A DNA stretch of 34,150 nucleotides from Caldifarciminota bacterium (GTDB lineage: Bacteria > Hydrothermota > Hydrothermia > UBA1063 > CAJXJZ01), in NCBI GenBank assembly GCA_027038175.1, contig JALVYB010000062.1:1-34150 (forward strand), given 5' to 3'. The notes beneath the pieces are model-generated. The model saw only the letters and a program-made list of their open reading frames with translations. It was not told the origin of the DNA and ran no database searches. Position 1 is the first letter of the stretch. Every line of letters starts with the position of its first letter. Positions 15,175 to 23,815 of this stretch are shown piece by piece. A program made the position numbers and the translations under genes.

Positions 15175-16011
15175 ATGAAATGTGACCTTCATATACACAC
15201 CTATTTTTCTGATGGGAAATATTCCCCCGAAAAGGTTGTAAAATTTGCTTATGATGTCGGGCTTTCTCACATTGCCATCACTGACCATGATACGGTTTGT
15301 GGAGTGGAGGAGGGAATAATCTCGGGCAAAAAACTCGGTGTTGAGGTAATTCCGGGCATTGAGTTTTCTTCTGTATTTGAAGGACATGATGTTCACATAT
15401 TGGGGTATTTTATTGAGTATACGTCAAAAAAGGTCAAAGACTTTCTTTCCGATCTCAAGCAAAAGAGAGAAAGTAGAGCCAGATTAATGGTTGAAAAACT
15501 CAATGATATGGGCTATAGCATTGATTTTGAAAGGGTCAAGGAGATCGCTCAGGATGGCGCGCTTGGAAGACCACATATTGCGCGGGCATTATATGAAAAA
15601 GGATACACTGCGACCCAGGAAGAGGCCTTTTATGGTCTTATTGGTAATGAGGACCCTGCATATGTCCCAAAGTATGAAATAAGCGTAAAGGATGCCATAA
15701 ATTTTTTAAAAGATAGTGGAGCAGTTGTTGTTCTTGCTCATCCAGGTCTTCTACCTGATAGAGATTTTGCCCTTCGGGTGTTAAGGCATGAATTTGATGG
15801 GGTTGAGGTATATCATCCAAAGCATTCAGAAGGCGATATAGAGTTTTTTCATGATTATGCATTAAAGCACAATCTTATAATCACAGGGGGTTCCGATTTT
15901 CACTGGTATACTTCAGATGTGAGGGTGGGGGTAATGGAATTTGAATGCAGCAAAACAATTAACGCTTTGTATGAGAAAAGGAGAGAGGGGAATGTTAAAC
16001 AAACCCGTTGA
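15175..16011 (+). CDS. PHP-domain phosphoesterase (RNase AM / YciV type)
   Basis: 278 residues. PHP metal-site motifs are visible in order: CDLHIHTYFSDGKYSPE at the N-terminus, IAITDHDT, GIEFSS, VVVLAHPG and GGSDFHW. The size and layout match the YciV/TrpH family, which hydrolyses 3',5'-nucleoside bisphosphates and trims RNA 5' ends, rather than the longer histidinol phosphatase or polymerase PHP proteins. It starts 1 nt after the exchanger stop and overlaps the mtnA gene by 20 nt. Precise substrate is inferred from the family. Confidence 0.88.
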   Translation: MKCDLHIHTYFSDGKYSPEKVVKFAYDVGLSHIAITDHDTVCGVEEGIISGKKLGVEVIPGIEFSSVFEGHDVHILGYFIEYTSKKVKDFLSDLKQKRESRARLMVEKLNDMGYSIDFERVKEIAQDGALGRPHIARALYEKGYTATQEEAFYGLIGNEDPAYVPKYEISVKDAINFLKDSGAVVVLAHPGLLPDRDFALRVLRHEFDGVEVYHPKHSEGDIEFFHDYALKHNLIITGGSDFHWYTSDVRVGVMEFECSKTINALYEKRREGNVKQTR

Positions 16012-17011
16012 ACTTTACAGGGATACCCTTAGAATTATTGACCAGTCAAGACTCCCGGACCTTATGCGATATGAATATATCTATACTCTCAGCGAGGGAG
16101 TTAAAGCAATTTCAGAACTCAAAGTGAGAGGCGCACCTCTCATAGCCATTTTTGCCTCTTATCTCGTCGCTATGCTTGCGATTCGTTCAAAGGAGAGAAA
16201 CTTTAAAAGGTTGAAAAACAGACTTCTGAAAGCCATTGATAAGATTGAGAACACGAGGCCTACTGCCGTCAATCTATTCAAAGCAATGAGAGAAATGCGG
16301 GATGTCATTCAAAAAGCGGAAGATAGAGAACATCTCATAAAAGATTTAAGGGAAAAGGCAGAAGAACTTGATAGAAAAGAATCAATGAATTGTGAAAAGA
16401 TTGCAGAATATGGCCTCTCCCTTTTTGAAAAAGGAAAGAAATACAGGATAATGACAATCTGCAATACTGGGTATTTTGCTACAAATCACATAGGCACTGC
16501 ACTGGGCATTATATATAAATTACATGAAAAAGGAATGCTTGAGAGAGTATATGTGCCTGAGACAAGGCCCCTCCTTCAGGGAGCAAGATTAACCATGTGG
16601 GAATTATCCCAGAACAGCGTGCCTGCAGTTTTAATTACTGATAACGCAACGGGTTTTGTAATTGAAAAAGAAAAGATAGATGCAATAATAGTTGGAGCAG
16701 ATAGAATTGCTAAGAATGGAGACACAGCAAACAAGATAGGGACTTTAAATCTTGCTATCCTTGCAAACCATTTTGACATTCCCTTTTATGTGGCAGCACC
16801 ATTTACATCGGTAGATGTGAATATTAGTTCCGGTCTGGAAATTCCTATTGAAAAAAGGAGTGAAGATGAAGTAAAATGGGTAAGGAAATGTCTTATTACC
16901 AAGGAGGATGCGAGGGCGCTCAATTATGCTTTTGATGTCACGCCCAATTTTTTAATTAGTGGAATAATAACAGATAGAGGTATTTTTAGAAAGCCTTATA
17001 ACCTCACTTAA
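15992..17011 (+). CDS. mtnA: Methylthioribose-1-phosphate isomerase (MtnA / aIF2B-like family)
   Basis: 339 residues from ATG 15992, which follows a GGAGAGAGGGG purine run; a longer frame from 15941 lies fully inside the PHP gene and is not needed. Family signatures: KVRGAPLIAIFASY, ICNTGYFATNHIGTALG (Cys157), VPETRPLLQGARLTMWEL, VGADRIAKNGDTANKIGT (Asp237), then YVAAPFTSVD. The Cys and Asp correspond to the catalytic pair of MtnA, which isomerises 5-methylthioribose-1-phosphate in methionine salvage. Ribose-1,5-bisphosphate isomerase is a related alternative. No other salvage gene is in the window. Its end overlaps the convergent YfiM-like gene by 8 nt. Confidence 0.85.
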   Translation: MLNKPVELYRDTLRIIDQSRLPDLMRYEYIYTLSEGVKAISELKVRGAPLIAIFASYLVAMLAIRSKERNFKRLKNRLLKAIDKIENTRPTAVNLFKAMREMRDVIQKAEDREHLIKDLREKAEELDRKESMNCEKIAEYGLSLFEKGKKYRIMTICNTGYFATNHIGTALGIIYKLHEKGMLERVYVPETRPLLQGARLTMWELSQNSVPAVLITDNATGFVIEKEKIDAIIVGADRIAKNGDTANKIGTLNLAILANHFDIPFYVAAPFTSVDVNISSGLEIPIEKRSEDEVKWVRKCLITKEDARALNYAFDVTPNFLISGIITDRGIFRKPYNLT

Positions 17012-17279
17012 AATATTTTTCAAGCATAATGCCTGTGGTTGCCCCTAAAATATCCCAGAATAGGTCTTTTTTGCTGAACTTGGTTTTTTTGACTTTGAGG
17101 TCGTATATTTCTTTTGCAACCCCCAGTGCTGCGGTAAATAAGAACGCCTTTTTTGTATCGTTTGTTTTTATATAAGCCACCTCTGCTATGATGCAGGATG
17201 TCCCAAAATGTTTTGTTTTATCTTTCCCAATGAACGGGTCATAGAGAAGCGGTAGTATGAGCAAAACTTTAAGAGTCAT
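17004..17279 (-). CDS. Small YfiM/DUF2279-like membrane protein
   Basis: 91 residues with a hydrophobic start (TLKVLLILPLLYDPFIG). The pattern DKTKHFGTSC, then GVAKEIYDLK, then FSKKDLFWDILGATTGI is that of YfiM-type (DUF2279) proteins, which show DKxxHF, KExxD and DLxxDxxG in this order. The function of that family is not established. It is the last gene of the long minus-strand operon; its ATG overlaps the nitrilase stop (17276-17279). Confidence 0.75.
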   Translation of the reverse strand: MTLKVLLILPLLYDPFIGKDKTKHFGTSCIIAEVAYIKTNDTKKAFLFTAALGVAKEIYDLKVKKTKFSKKDLFWDILGATTGIMLEKYFK

Positions 17280-18106
17280 TTGGAAGAGTGTCCACCATCA
17301 AACGCCACATATTTGGAAAGAAGTTTTAAGGTTATTTTGCTGTCTTCAAGGATATTGTTTAATGGAGTTATGTTTTTATCATTGGCATCTTCAGGATGAA
17401 TTTCAACGATCTTTATTGTGGTTTCATTTTCTCCAGCACTTTGTAAAATTTCACCCTTAGGATTTACAATCTGGCTTTTTCCTGTGAATTTTACTCCATC
17501 TTCTTCTCCAAATCTATTGGCTGTTATAGAGAAAACCCTGTTTTCAATGCTTCGTATTCTCATACCTGCCTGTCCAAGTCCAGGTAGAACAAGGTTGGAT
17601 GAGTGTGCGAGTATTTGAGCACCTTTTAACATTAAAAGCCTTGCGTGTTCCGGGAATGCCCAGTCAAAACATATCATAAGTCCAATTTTAACACCTTTAT
17701 AGTCAATGATCGCAGGTTCATTATCGGAAGGTTCAAATAGTTGCTTTTCTTTGTAGAATAAATGCAATTTTCTGTACCTTACAACTTTGCCATCGGGATA
17801 AAATGCAGCCTGAGAATTGAAAAGCCTGTCTTCTTCACGTTCAGCAAGCCCTGTTATGATGAGTGTATCTGTATTTTTCGCAAGGTCGCTGAAGAATTTA
17901 CTCTGTTTACCTTCCGGTATTTCATCTGCAAGTGGCAAAAGTTCCTCTTTTGAGTGAAAAACGTATCCTGTTGTGGCAAGTTCAGGTAGGACTATAATAT
18001 CCGCCTCTTTTATCTTATCGCTATAACTTTCAATGAATTTGAGGTTCTCTTCTGGTTTTCCGTGCTTCGGTTTAAACTGGAAAAAACCTATTTTAAGTTT
18101 CTTCAT
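17276..18106 (-). CDS. Carbon-nitrogen hydrolase (nitrilase superfamily)
   Basis: 276 residues from ATG 18106 (MKKLKIGFFQFKPKHG); the frame extends to 18145 but the nitrilase fold begins at this Met. The Glu-Lys-Cys triad is visible: Glu42 in LPELATTGY, Lys113 in YRKLHLF, Cys146 in GLMICFDWAFPE. The family cleaves amide or nitrile C-N bonds; omega-amidase- and N-carbamoylputrescine amidohydrolase-like members have this size. Substrate unknown. The start overlaps the AMMECR1 stop by 14 nt. Confidence 0.88.
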   Translation of the reverse strand: MKKLKIGFFQFKPKHGKPEENLKFIESYSDKIKEADIIVLPELATTGYVFHSKEELLPLADEIPEGKQSKFFSDLAKNTDTLIITGLAEREEDRLFNSQAAFYPDGKVVRYRKLHLFYKEKQLFEPSDNEPAIIDYKGVKIGLMICFDWAFPEHARLLMLKGAQILAHSSNLVLPGLGQAGMRIRSIENRVFSITANRFGEEDGVKFTGKSQIVNPKGEILQSAGENETTIKIVEIHPEDANDKNITPLNNILEDSKITLKLLSKYVAFDGGHSSK

Positions 18107-18644
18107 CGCTGAATACCTCTGCCTCAAATCGATAGATTTCAACAAGAGGGTCCTTGTAACAATCAGGGGAAAGTCCTGCTTTAAGACACGTATATGCTAA
18201 AAATTCGGTGAGATTCCATCCCTCTTCCACAGGTACCTGGGGGAGCAGGAGCCCCGAATACAGGCCTTTTTTCATGAGCAGCCCATCTCTTCCGATTTTT
18301 ATCTCATCCAGAGAGGAGACTTTATACAGGGGAGAGAGGGCTGATACTTCATAAGTGAGTAATGGTAATTCTTCTTCTGTTACAGGTGGAAATCGTGGGT
18401 CACCAAGGGCAGCCTCTTTTGCAACCTCCCACACAGTTATATACAAAGGTTTTATGGGGATTACATATCCTATACAACCACGCAGTTCACCATTCTTTTT
18501 CAGAGTAACAAACGCTCCTCTTTTTTCAATTAAATCAGGGTCATCGGTTTGCGGTGGCGTGCCCCATGTCCCACGGACGGCACTTTCCACACTCATTTTT
18601 GCAATTTTTAGAAGGAATTCCTTTTGTTCTTTATTTAATGGCAT
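18093..18644 (-). CDS. AMMECR1-domain protein (AmmeMemoRadiSam system protein A type)
   Basis: 183 residues. Conserved AMMECR1 features: GAFVTLKKNGELRGCIGYV with the invariant LRGCIG, DPRFPPVTEEELP, and GLLLPQVPVEEGWNLTEFLA followed by a late CLKAGL. The biochemical role of the family is not settled. In many prokaryotes this domain occurs with a Memo protein and a radical-SAM protein; Memo is directly upstream here, but no radical-SAM gene is nearby. AAGGAGG is formed by the last codons of memo, and the two genes are 1 nt apart. Confidence 0.92.
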   Translation of the reverse strand: MPLNKEQKEFLLKIAKMSVESAVRGTWGTPPQTDDPDLIEKRGAFVTLKKNGELRGCIGYVIPIKPLYITVWEVAKEAALGDPRFPPVTEEELPLLTYEVSALSPLYKVSSLDEIKIGRDGLLMKKGLYSGLLLPQVPVEEGWNLTEFLAYTCLKAGLSPDCYKDPLVEIYRFEAEVFSDEET

Positions 18645-18645
18645 T

Positions 18646-19473
18646 TTAATCCTCCTTTGAAAATGCCATTGAAAGATAGCCTACCACATAGCCTGTATAG
18701 TCACCTGTTACCTCAGCCGAGTTGGTGTAATCAATGAAGTGCGGTTTTAAGTTTTTCCCTTCCGCAGCAAGCAAAAATGCAGTAATGCCCATAGCACCAC
18801 AGGCCATAGCATCTTCTCTCATAACTGCTTTATAAAACTCCTCGGGGTCCATTTTCATTATCAGTTCTCGTGTAAGGGAGTCATGCTGAAGGGCCTCCTC
18901 ATAACTGTATCCATGGTAAAGATCGGAACTTATGACAATGGCTACATCTTTTCTGTCTAAAAAAGGTGCAAGGGCTTTCCCGATAGATGGGAGTGCGCCT
19001 TCTTTGGGGAATCCAAACACTATTGGTACAATTTTAACCTCCTGACCAAGAGAGAATTGAATAAAAGGCACCTGTACCTCGAGTGAATGTTCTTTCCTGT
19101 GAAAAGTTATATCGTCAATTAAGTATGGTGAAGAGGAGAGTAAAGTTGCAGCGATTTCTTCATCGATCTCAATTTCCCCAAGTGGGGTTAGCCATTTACC
19201 TTTGCTCCATATGGCAGCGCCGTAAAAGGCATAATGATGTGAAGGACCGAGGATTATAACGGTTTTTATCTCTTCATCTGTAAGTTGCATATAAGAAGAT
19301 GCTGCAATTTTCCCTGAGTAAATATATCCTGCATGTGGTGAGAGAATCCCCCGTGTGTTCTTCACCTTTTTTCTTGCTGCACGCTCAAAGAGGTAATTCA
19401 AAAAATCTTTCAAATCTTTTGTGTCTCCGGGATAGAAACTCCCTGCAAATTCAGGTTCTCTGATTAAACTCAT
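18646..19473 (-). CDS. MEMO1-family protein (AmmeMemoRadiSam system protein B type)
   Basis: 275 residues. The family pattern is FAGSFYPGD, RGILSPHAGYIYSGKIAA, VIILGPSHHYAF, RKEHSLEVQVPFIQF and ISSDLYHGY. The conserved His and Asp residues resemble the metal site of class III extradiol dioxygenases, the parent fold, and eukaryotic MEMO1 is reported to bind metal. It overlaps the hslU stop (ATGA, 19470-19473) and precedes AMMECR1 by 1 nt. Cytoplasmic; function unproven. Confidence 0.92.
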   Translation of the reverse strand: MSLIREPEFAGSFYPGDTKDLKDFLNYLFERAARKKVKNTRGILSPHAGYIYSGKIAASSYMQLTDEEIKTVIILGPSHHYAFYGAAIWSKGKWLTPLGEIEIDEEIAATLLSSSPYLIDDITFHRKEHSLEVQVPFIQFSLGQEVKIVPIVFGFPKEGALPSIGKALAPFLDRKDVAIVISSDLYHGYSYEEALQHDSLTRELIMKMDPEEFYKAVMREDAMACGAMGITAFLLAAEGKNLKPHFIDYTNSAEVTGDYTGYVVGYLSMAFSKED

Positions 19474-20813
19474 AGTATATACCTCGAGAGGTCTTCGTTT
19501 TCAATAAATTTTGAAAGTTTTGTATCTACTGTTCTTGCAGTAATTGTTATCTTTTCTCTGTCTATGTCAGGGACTTCAAAGAGATAGTCCTCTAAAATTT
19601 TCGCCATGACTGTATGAAGTCTTCTTGCACCGAGGTCTTCCATCATCTCATTTGCAACGTGGGCGTAATGTGCAATCTTTTTAATGGCTCCATCTGTAAA
19701 TTCCAGTTCCACGCCCTCTGCCTGAAATAGTGCTTTGTATTGTTTTAACAGAGATGATTCCGTTTCTGTTAGTATTCTGTAAAATTCCTTTTCTCCAAGT
19801 GAAGATAGTTCAACCCTTATGGGAAAACGTCCCTGAAGTTCCGGTATGAGGTCTGATGGGCTGTGCTGGGTAAATGCACCAGCGGCAATAAAGAGAATAT
19901 GGTCTGTTTTAATAGGTCCGTATTTTGTTGCAACTGTGGTACCCTCAACAATCGGGAGCAGGTCTCTCTGAACTCCACTTCTTGATACATCGGGTCCATG
20001 TCCTCCCTCTGAACCCACAATTTTATCAAATTCATCTATAAAAACGATTCCACTCTCTTCTGCTCTTTCCCTGGCTTCTTCTTTTAATTTTTCTCTATCT
20101 ATATACTTTTCCGCTTCTCTTTCAATAAGTACCTTCCTTGCATCACTGACTTTAAGTGTTTTTCTTTTTCGTTTTTTAGGGAAGAGGTTCTTGATTGGTT
20201 CTGGAAGGTCAAGACTTTCAAAGTCAATTCCGGGTTCAAATCCAGCACCAATTACGCCAAACATGGGAGGTGTTGATGCCTCTTCAACCTCAATTTCAAC
20301 CTCTCTGTCGTCAAATTTACCATCAAAGAGCATTTCCCGGAGTCTTATGTATGACTCGTTTGATTCGTCAGGTGGGATGTGTGGGTACAATTCGCTCAGG
20401 ATAATCTTTGCAACGTCCTTCTCCGCTTTTATTTTCACCTCTTCCATCATCTCTCTTCTCACAAGTGAAATACTTGCTTCCATAAGGTCTCGTATCATGG
20501 ATTCCACATTTCTTCCCACGTATCCAACTTCGGTATATTTTGTGGCTTCAACTTTGATAAACGGAGCGTTTATAAGTTGTGCGAGCCTGCGGGCTATTTC
20601 AGTTTTTCCAACGCCTGTTGGTCCTATCATGATTATATTGTTCGGTGTGATTTCCTTCTGAAAATCATCTGGCACACGTAATCTCCGCCACCTGTTACGG
20701 ATGGCGATAGCAACCATTCTTTTCGCTTCATCCTGACCTATAATGTAGCGTGATAGTTCTTTAACTATGTGTTTCGGCGTTAGAGAACTATAATCTTTCT
20801 CCTTTTTACCCAT
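19470..20813 (-). CDS. hslU: HslU, ATPase subunit of the HslVU protease
   Basis: 447 residues, AAA+ Clp/HSP100 family. The N-terminus LTPKHIVKELSRYIIGQDEA and Walker A GPTGVGKT (64-71) are typical. An I-domain insertion is followed by Walker B in ESGIVFIDEFDKI. The C-terminus DLSRYIL is the conserved tail that docks into and activates the peptidase HslV, so an HslV partner is expected. None lies adjacent, although hslV usually precedes hslU. ATG 20813 has AAGGA 6 nt upstream and lies 34 nt inside the M14 peptidase gene, in another frame. Confidence 0.95.
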   Translation of the reverse strand: MGKKEKDYSSLTPKHIVKELSRYIIGQDEAKRMVAIAIRNRWRRLRVPDDFQKEITPNNIIMIGPTGVGKTEIARRLAQLINAPFIKVEATKYTEVGYVGRNVESMIRDLMEASISLVRREMMEEVKIKAEKDVAKIILSELYPHIPPDESNESYIRLREMLFDGKFDDREVEIEVEEASTPPMFGVIGAGFEPGIDFESLDLPEPIKNLFPKKRKRKTLKVSDARKVLIEREAEKYIDREKLKEEARERAEESGIVFIDEFDKIVGSEGGHGPDVSRSGVQRDLLPIVEGTTVATKYGPIKTDHILFIAAGAFTQHSPSDLIPELQGRFPIRVELSSLGEKEFYRILTETESSLLKQYKALFQAEGVELEFTDGAIKKIAHYAHVANEMMEDLGARRLHTVMAKILEDYLFEVPDIDREKITITARTVDTKLSKFIENEDLSRYIL

Positions 20814-23800
20814 GATTTTCCTTTTACCTCCATAAAGAGTATACCCTTTCTGGATATGTTATGTATGTTAATTCTATTGAAACCAGCATTCGCATGTATT
20901 TTTTTCTTAAAGACCACTCTCCCTGTTATATCGTATGCTTTCACGGTAAGTGCCTGAGCCTTTGGGAGCGTTACAGTGAATTGAACCTTGCCGTTTACGA
21001 ACAATGTCGGCATATAGAGTTTTAGACTACCGTTATAATGGGATTCCATAATGCCCACAGCCGGAGTATCTGTTGTGAACTTTATGAATCCACCCGGAAT
21101 AAGGAGTGCCGCCTGTTCGTTGTAAGATGCGTTGTAAAGGTATTGAATACCGGTTGATTCATCCGTAGATTCTATTCCAACAGTGGCAGAGGATGTGTTA
21201 TCGAGCCTCTGGTAGGAGAAGACTATTTCACCGTCACCAGTAATTGTCTGATAATAGGTTGGGTCTCTCAATATAGCTTCAAAGGTTAGTATTTCGTTGT
21301 TGTTATCGTATCTTGGTACTCCCGCCCATTCAATTATAAACACATGGTCGGTTGTATCGTTGTAATAATAGACATTCCCACTGATAGACGGGTTATAATC
21401 ATCCCATAAGGGGGCCACAACCCCGGTTGGACTCCCTTGAGTTGGTATTGGGTCATTTGTATAGTCAGCATCGTTTGGTGCTAAAAATGAAAGCCACCCG
21501 TTTGAAGAAATATAAACAGAGTCATAGTTCGTTCCATAGTATTTGAAAGCAAAAGGCAGGGCTATTTGCGAAACTGTTTCATCGCCCATACTGAGGGATG
21601 TACCCACGCCCTGTATATCTCTGAACTGTATATTCTCCCATTCACTGTACATGGTATCAAGCCTGTCGTATGCATAGTATCCATACGCATCCGGGCCAAT
21701 GCACCAGGTAGAGTCTTTTGTTCCAATAATATAATGGAGGCTATCTACAATCGTAACTGTATCGTATTCTGCGGTTGCTATAATGGTGACAGATGTTCCA
21801 ATAGGCGTGTTTGTAGATATGCTGAAGTCACGAGAAACGACAATTGTATGTGAAGGTGTGAGACTATCCACTGTGACCGTGTCGGATTGGAGAGTAAGGT
21901 ATGATGAATTTGATATTGCAAAGATTTTAATGTTATATGCTGTCTGGGTTCCATAATTTGCATACTTTAACTCAAGATAACCTACGTCACCGGGATCGAA
22001 CTGCCCGTTTATAATTCCCGAGGTATCAACTATGCTGTCTCCGATAAAACTAACAAAAGGTGCATCCTGTCTCAGGTTCTCAATTGCGTCAAGGTCAAAC
22101 CCAGCAACAGCTCCCTGTGATGAATTTCCACCTGCGTCCTGAATTTTTAGATAACGGGCTGAAGAGAGACCACTTCCTGCGATATTAAACGTGGTGGTTC
22201 CAGTTCCTTCTCCAATATATGTCCAGGGGCCTTTGTAATTATTGGAGCCATAGACCTTAAAGGACTCATTGGGATATCCATCATCACCTTCATATACAGT
22301 AAAAGAACCTGTTATTGGGGTTGCTTCACCCATATCAACGACAACCCATCCTGTATCGTTTAATGAGACAAAATTCCCATCCGGTGCGCCGAGTATGGAT
22401 GGAATGTGCGGTTTTATTACAGGAGTGCTTTCTCTATCAATGCTTACAGCAACTGGTTTGAATATGTAATATCCCCCTCCTGGTGTAAGGTAAACGTCGA
22501 GTTTAACACTGGAATCCTCAGGTACGGTAATATTTGATATGGTCTTCATGTTATATCCATTTGCCCATACCTTTATCGTGTATGTCCCGGGCAGAGTTGG
22601 CAGGAAATAATCCCCTGTTTCCCTGTCCGTATACACAGGCCAGTCTCTTTCTACACCGTATATGACTGCTTCTTTAATAGTATCCCCTGTTGTACTATCT
22701 ATAACGTAGCCGTGAATCCCCTGTCCGGCCTTATCAATAAAGGCTATTATAGCTCCACGATTTATTCTCCATGTTGTATCCAGCTGACTTTCTGGTGGAA
22801 CAAACTCATGACACAATTCAATAGTAACGTCATTTATGCCATCTATTCCCATTGAATAGTCATTAAGGTCACCATAAGTTTGATACCATGAGTATCCTTC
22901 AGTTACCCAGTAAGCGTCCCCATTTGCTGCTGTTGAGTCTCCGTACATCTGGGCGTATGTTACAACCAGGGCGCTATCAGGAATGTGATCAGGTGAATAG
23001 TTCCATATATAGTTTACAGCAGGGTGGTAAGTATGATAGGTAAGTCCCATTGTAAAATTCTCCCTCTGACTCCATCTGTACAGGGCATCTGTTTCTGGTT
23101 GTCCATATGGTTTGTTATCTCCTCCATCCCCTGTCCACATGTATCCGTAGTTTCTATTGAGGTCAATGCTATTTGCATTGTATCTTGTTTGTGCCTCATG
23201 TCCATCGGGATTAAGCATGGGCAAAATCCATATTTCTCTATTATTGACTAAATTTGTTATGTAGGGGTCTGTTCCATAGTTTTCTGCAAGATACGCGAGA
23301 AGGAATAAAGGTATTTCTGCACTGGGCCATTCATTGCCATGATGACAGCCAACTATTCGGACTTCTGCTTCATCCTCTTTTATATCAGGGTTATCAGATA
23401 CTTTTGCAGCAAGGAGCAATCTCCCTTCAACAGAATATCCAATGGTATCCAGTTTTATTATGTCTGAATGGGATGCGGCTATAGAGTCCATCAAGTAAAT
23501 AATCTGGTCATAGGAATGATAGTGCATAGTTAGAGAGGTATCGAGTTTTGTCTGCTCACCAACTCTATTCTTTATGTATTGCTTTATATTGGGAATTATA
23601 ACGTCTACGGTGAAACCATGGTCTTTAAGAATGTCGATTTGTTTGTCCTTTATATACAGAGTTACGCTATTATCTGTTTTGTCAACAATACTTAATCTGT
23701 TTTTATATATAAAGTCAAGGTCCCCCTTGTTAGTAAGAGGGACCCTGACGAGCATGTCTGCGGATGCTATACCACTAATGACCAGTATTGTAAAAAATAG

Positions 23801-23815
23801 TTTTACTATTTTCAT
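20780..23815 (-). CDS. Secreted M14 zinc carboxypeptidase with discoidin-like and T9SS-like C-terminal domains
   Basis: 1011 residues with a signal peptide (MKIVKLFFTILVISGIASAD). The M14 domain (~100-375) has zinc ligands His159 and Glu162 in GCHHGNEWPSAE, His261 in LTYHTYHP, catalytic Glu333 in TIELCHEF and the substrate motif SIDLNRNYG. A carboxypeptidase-regulatory-like domain (~380-450) follows, then an F5/8-type (discoidin-like) domain (~455-590), a long beta-rich part, and a domain with PFAFKYYGTNYDSVYISSNG, common in large secreted proteases. The tail resembles a T9SS type A sorting domain (VKAYDITGRVVF, then SRKGILFMEV). It is presumably exported and surface-bound or released to digest peptides. 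The SD GAGGAGG is made by the last Glu codons of htrA; start and htrA stop share a base (TAATG). Confidence 0.92.
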   Translation of the reverse strand: MKIVKLFFTILVISGIASADMLVRVPLTNKGDLDFIYKNRLSIVDKTDNSVTLYIKDKQIDILKDHGFTVDVIIPNIKQYIKNRVGEQTKLDTSLTMHYHSYDQIIYLMDSIAASHSDIIKLDTIGYSVEGRLLLAAKVSDNPDIKEDEAEVRIVGCHHGNEWPSAEIPLFLLAYLAENYGTDPYITNLVNNREIWILPMLNPDGHEAQTRYNANSIDLNRNYGYMWTGDGGDNKPYGQPETDALYRWSQRENFTMGLTYHTYHPAVNYIWNYSPDHIPDSALVVTYAQMYGDSTAANGDAYWVTEGYSWYQTYGDLNDYSMGIDGINDVTIELCHEFVPPESQLDTTWRINRGAIIAFIDKAGQGIHGYVIDSTTGDTIKEAVIYGVERDWPVYTDRETGDYFLPTLPGTYTIKVWANGYNMKTISNITVPEDSSVKLDVYLTPGGGYYIFKPVAVSIDRESTPVIKPHIPSILGAPDGNFVSLNDTGWVVVDMGEATPITGSFTVYEGDDGYPNESFKVYGSNNYKGPWTYIGEGTGTTTFNIAGSGLSSARYLKIQDAGGNSSQGAVAGFDLDAIENLRQDAPFVSFIGDSIVDTSGIINGQFDPGDVGYLELKYANYGTQTAYNIKIFAISNSSYLTLQSDTVTVDSLTPSHTIVVSRDFSISTNTPIGTSVTIIATAEYDTVTIVDSLHYIIGTKDSTWCIGPDAYGYYAYDRLDTMYSEWENIQFRDIQGVGTSLSMGDETVSQIALPFAFKYYGTNYDSVYISSNGWLSFLAPNDADYTNDPIPTQGSPTGVVAPLWDDYNPSISGNVYYYNDTTDHVFIIEWAGVPRYDNNNEILTFEAILRDPTYYQTITGDGEIVFSYQRLDNTSSATVGIESTDESTGIQYLYNASYNEQAALLIPGGFIKFTTDTPAVGIMESHYNGSLKLYMPTLFVNGKVQFTVTLPKAQALTVKAYDITGRVVFKKKIHANAGFNRINIHNISRKGILFMEVKGKSWVKRRKIIVL

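Noticed and set aside
20191-20661. 156-codon open frame on the plus strand
   Set aside because: Antisense to the HslU Walker A and I-domain; no family features.
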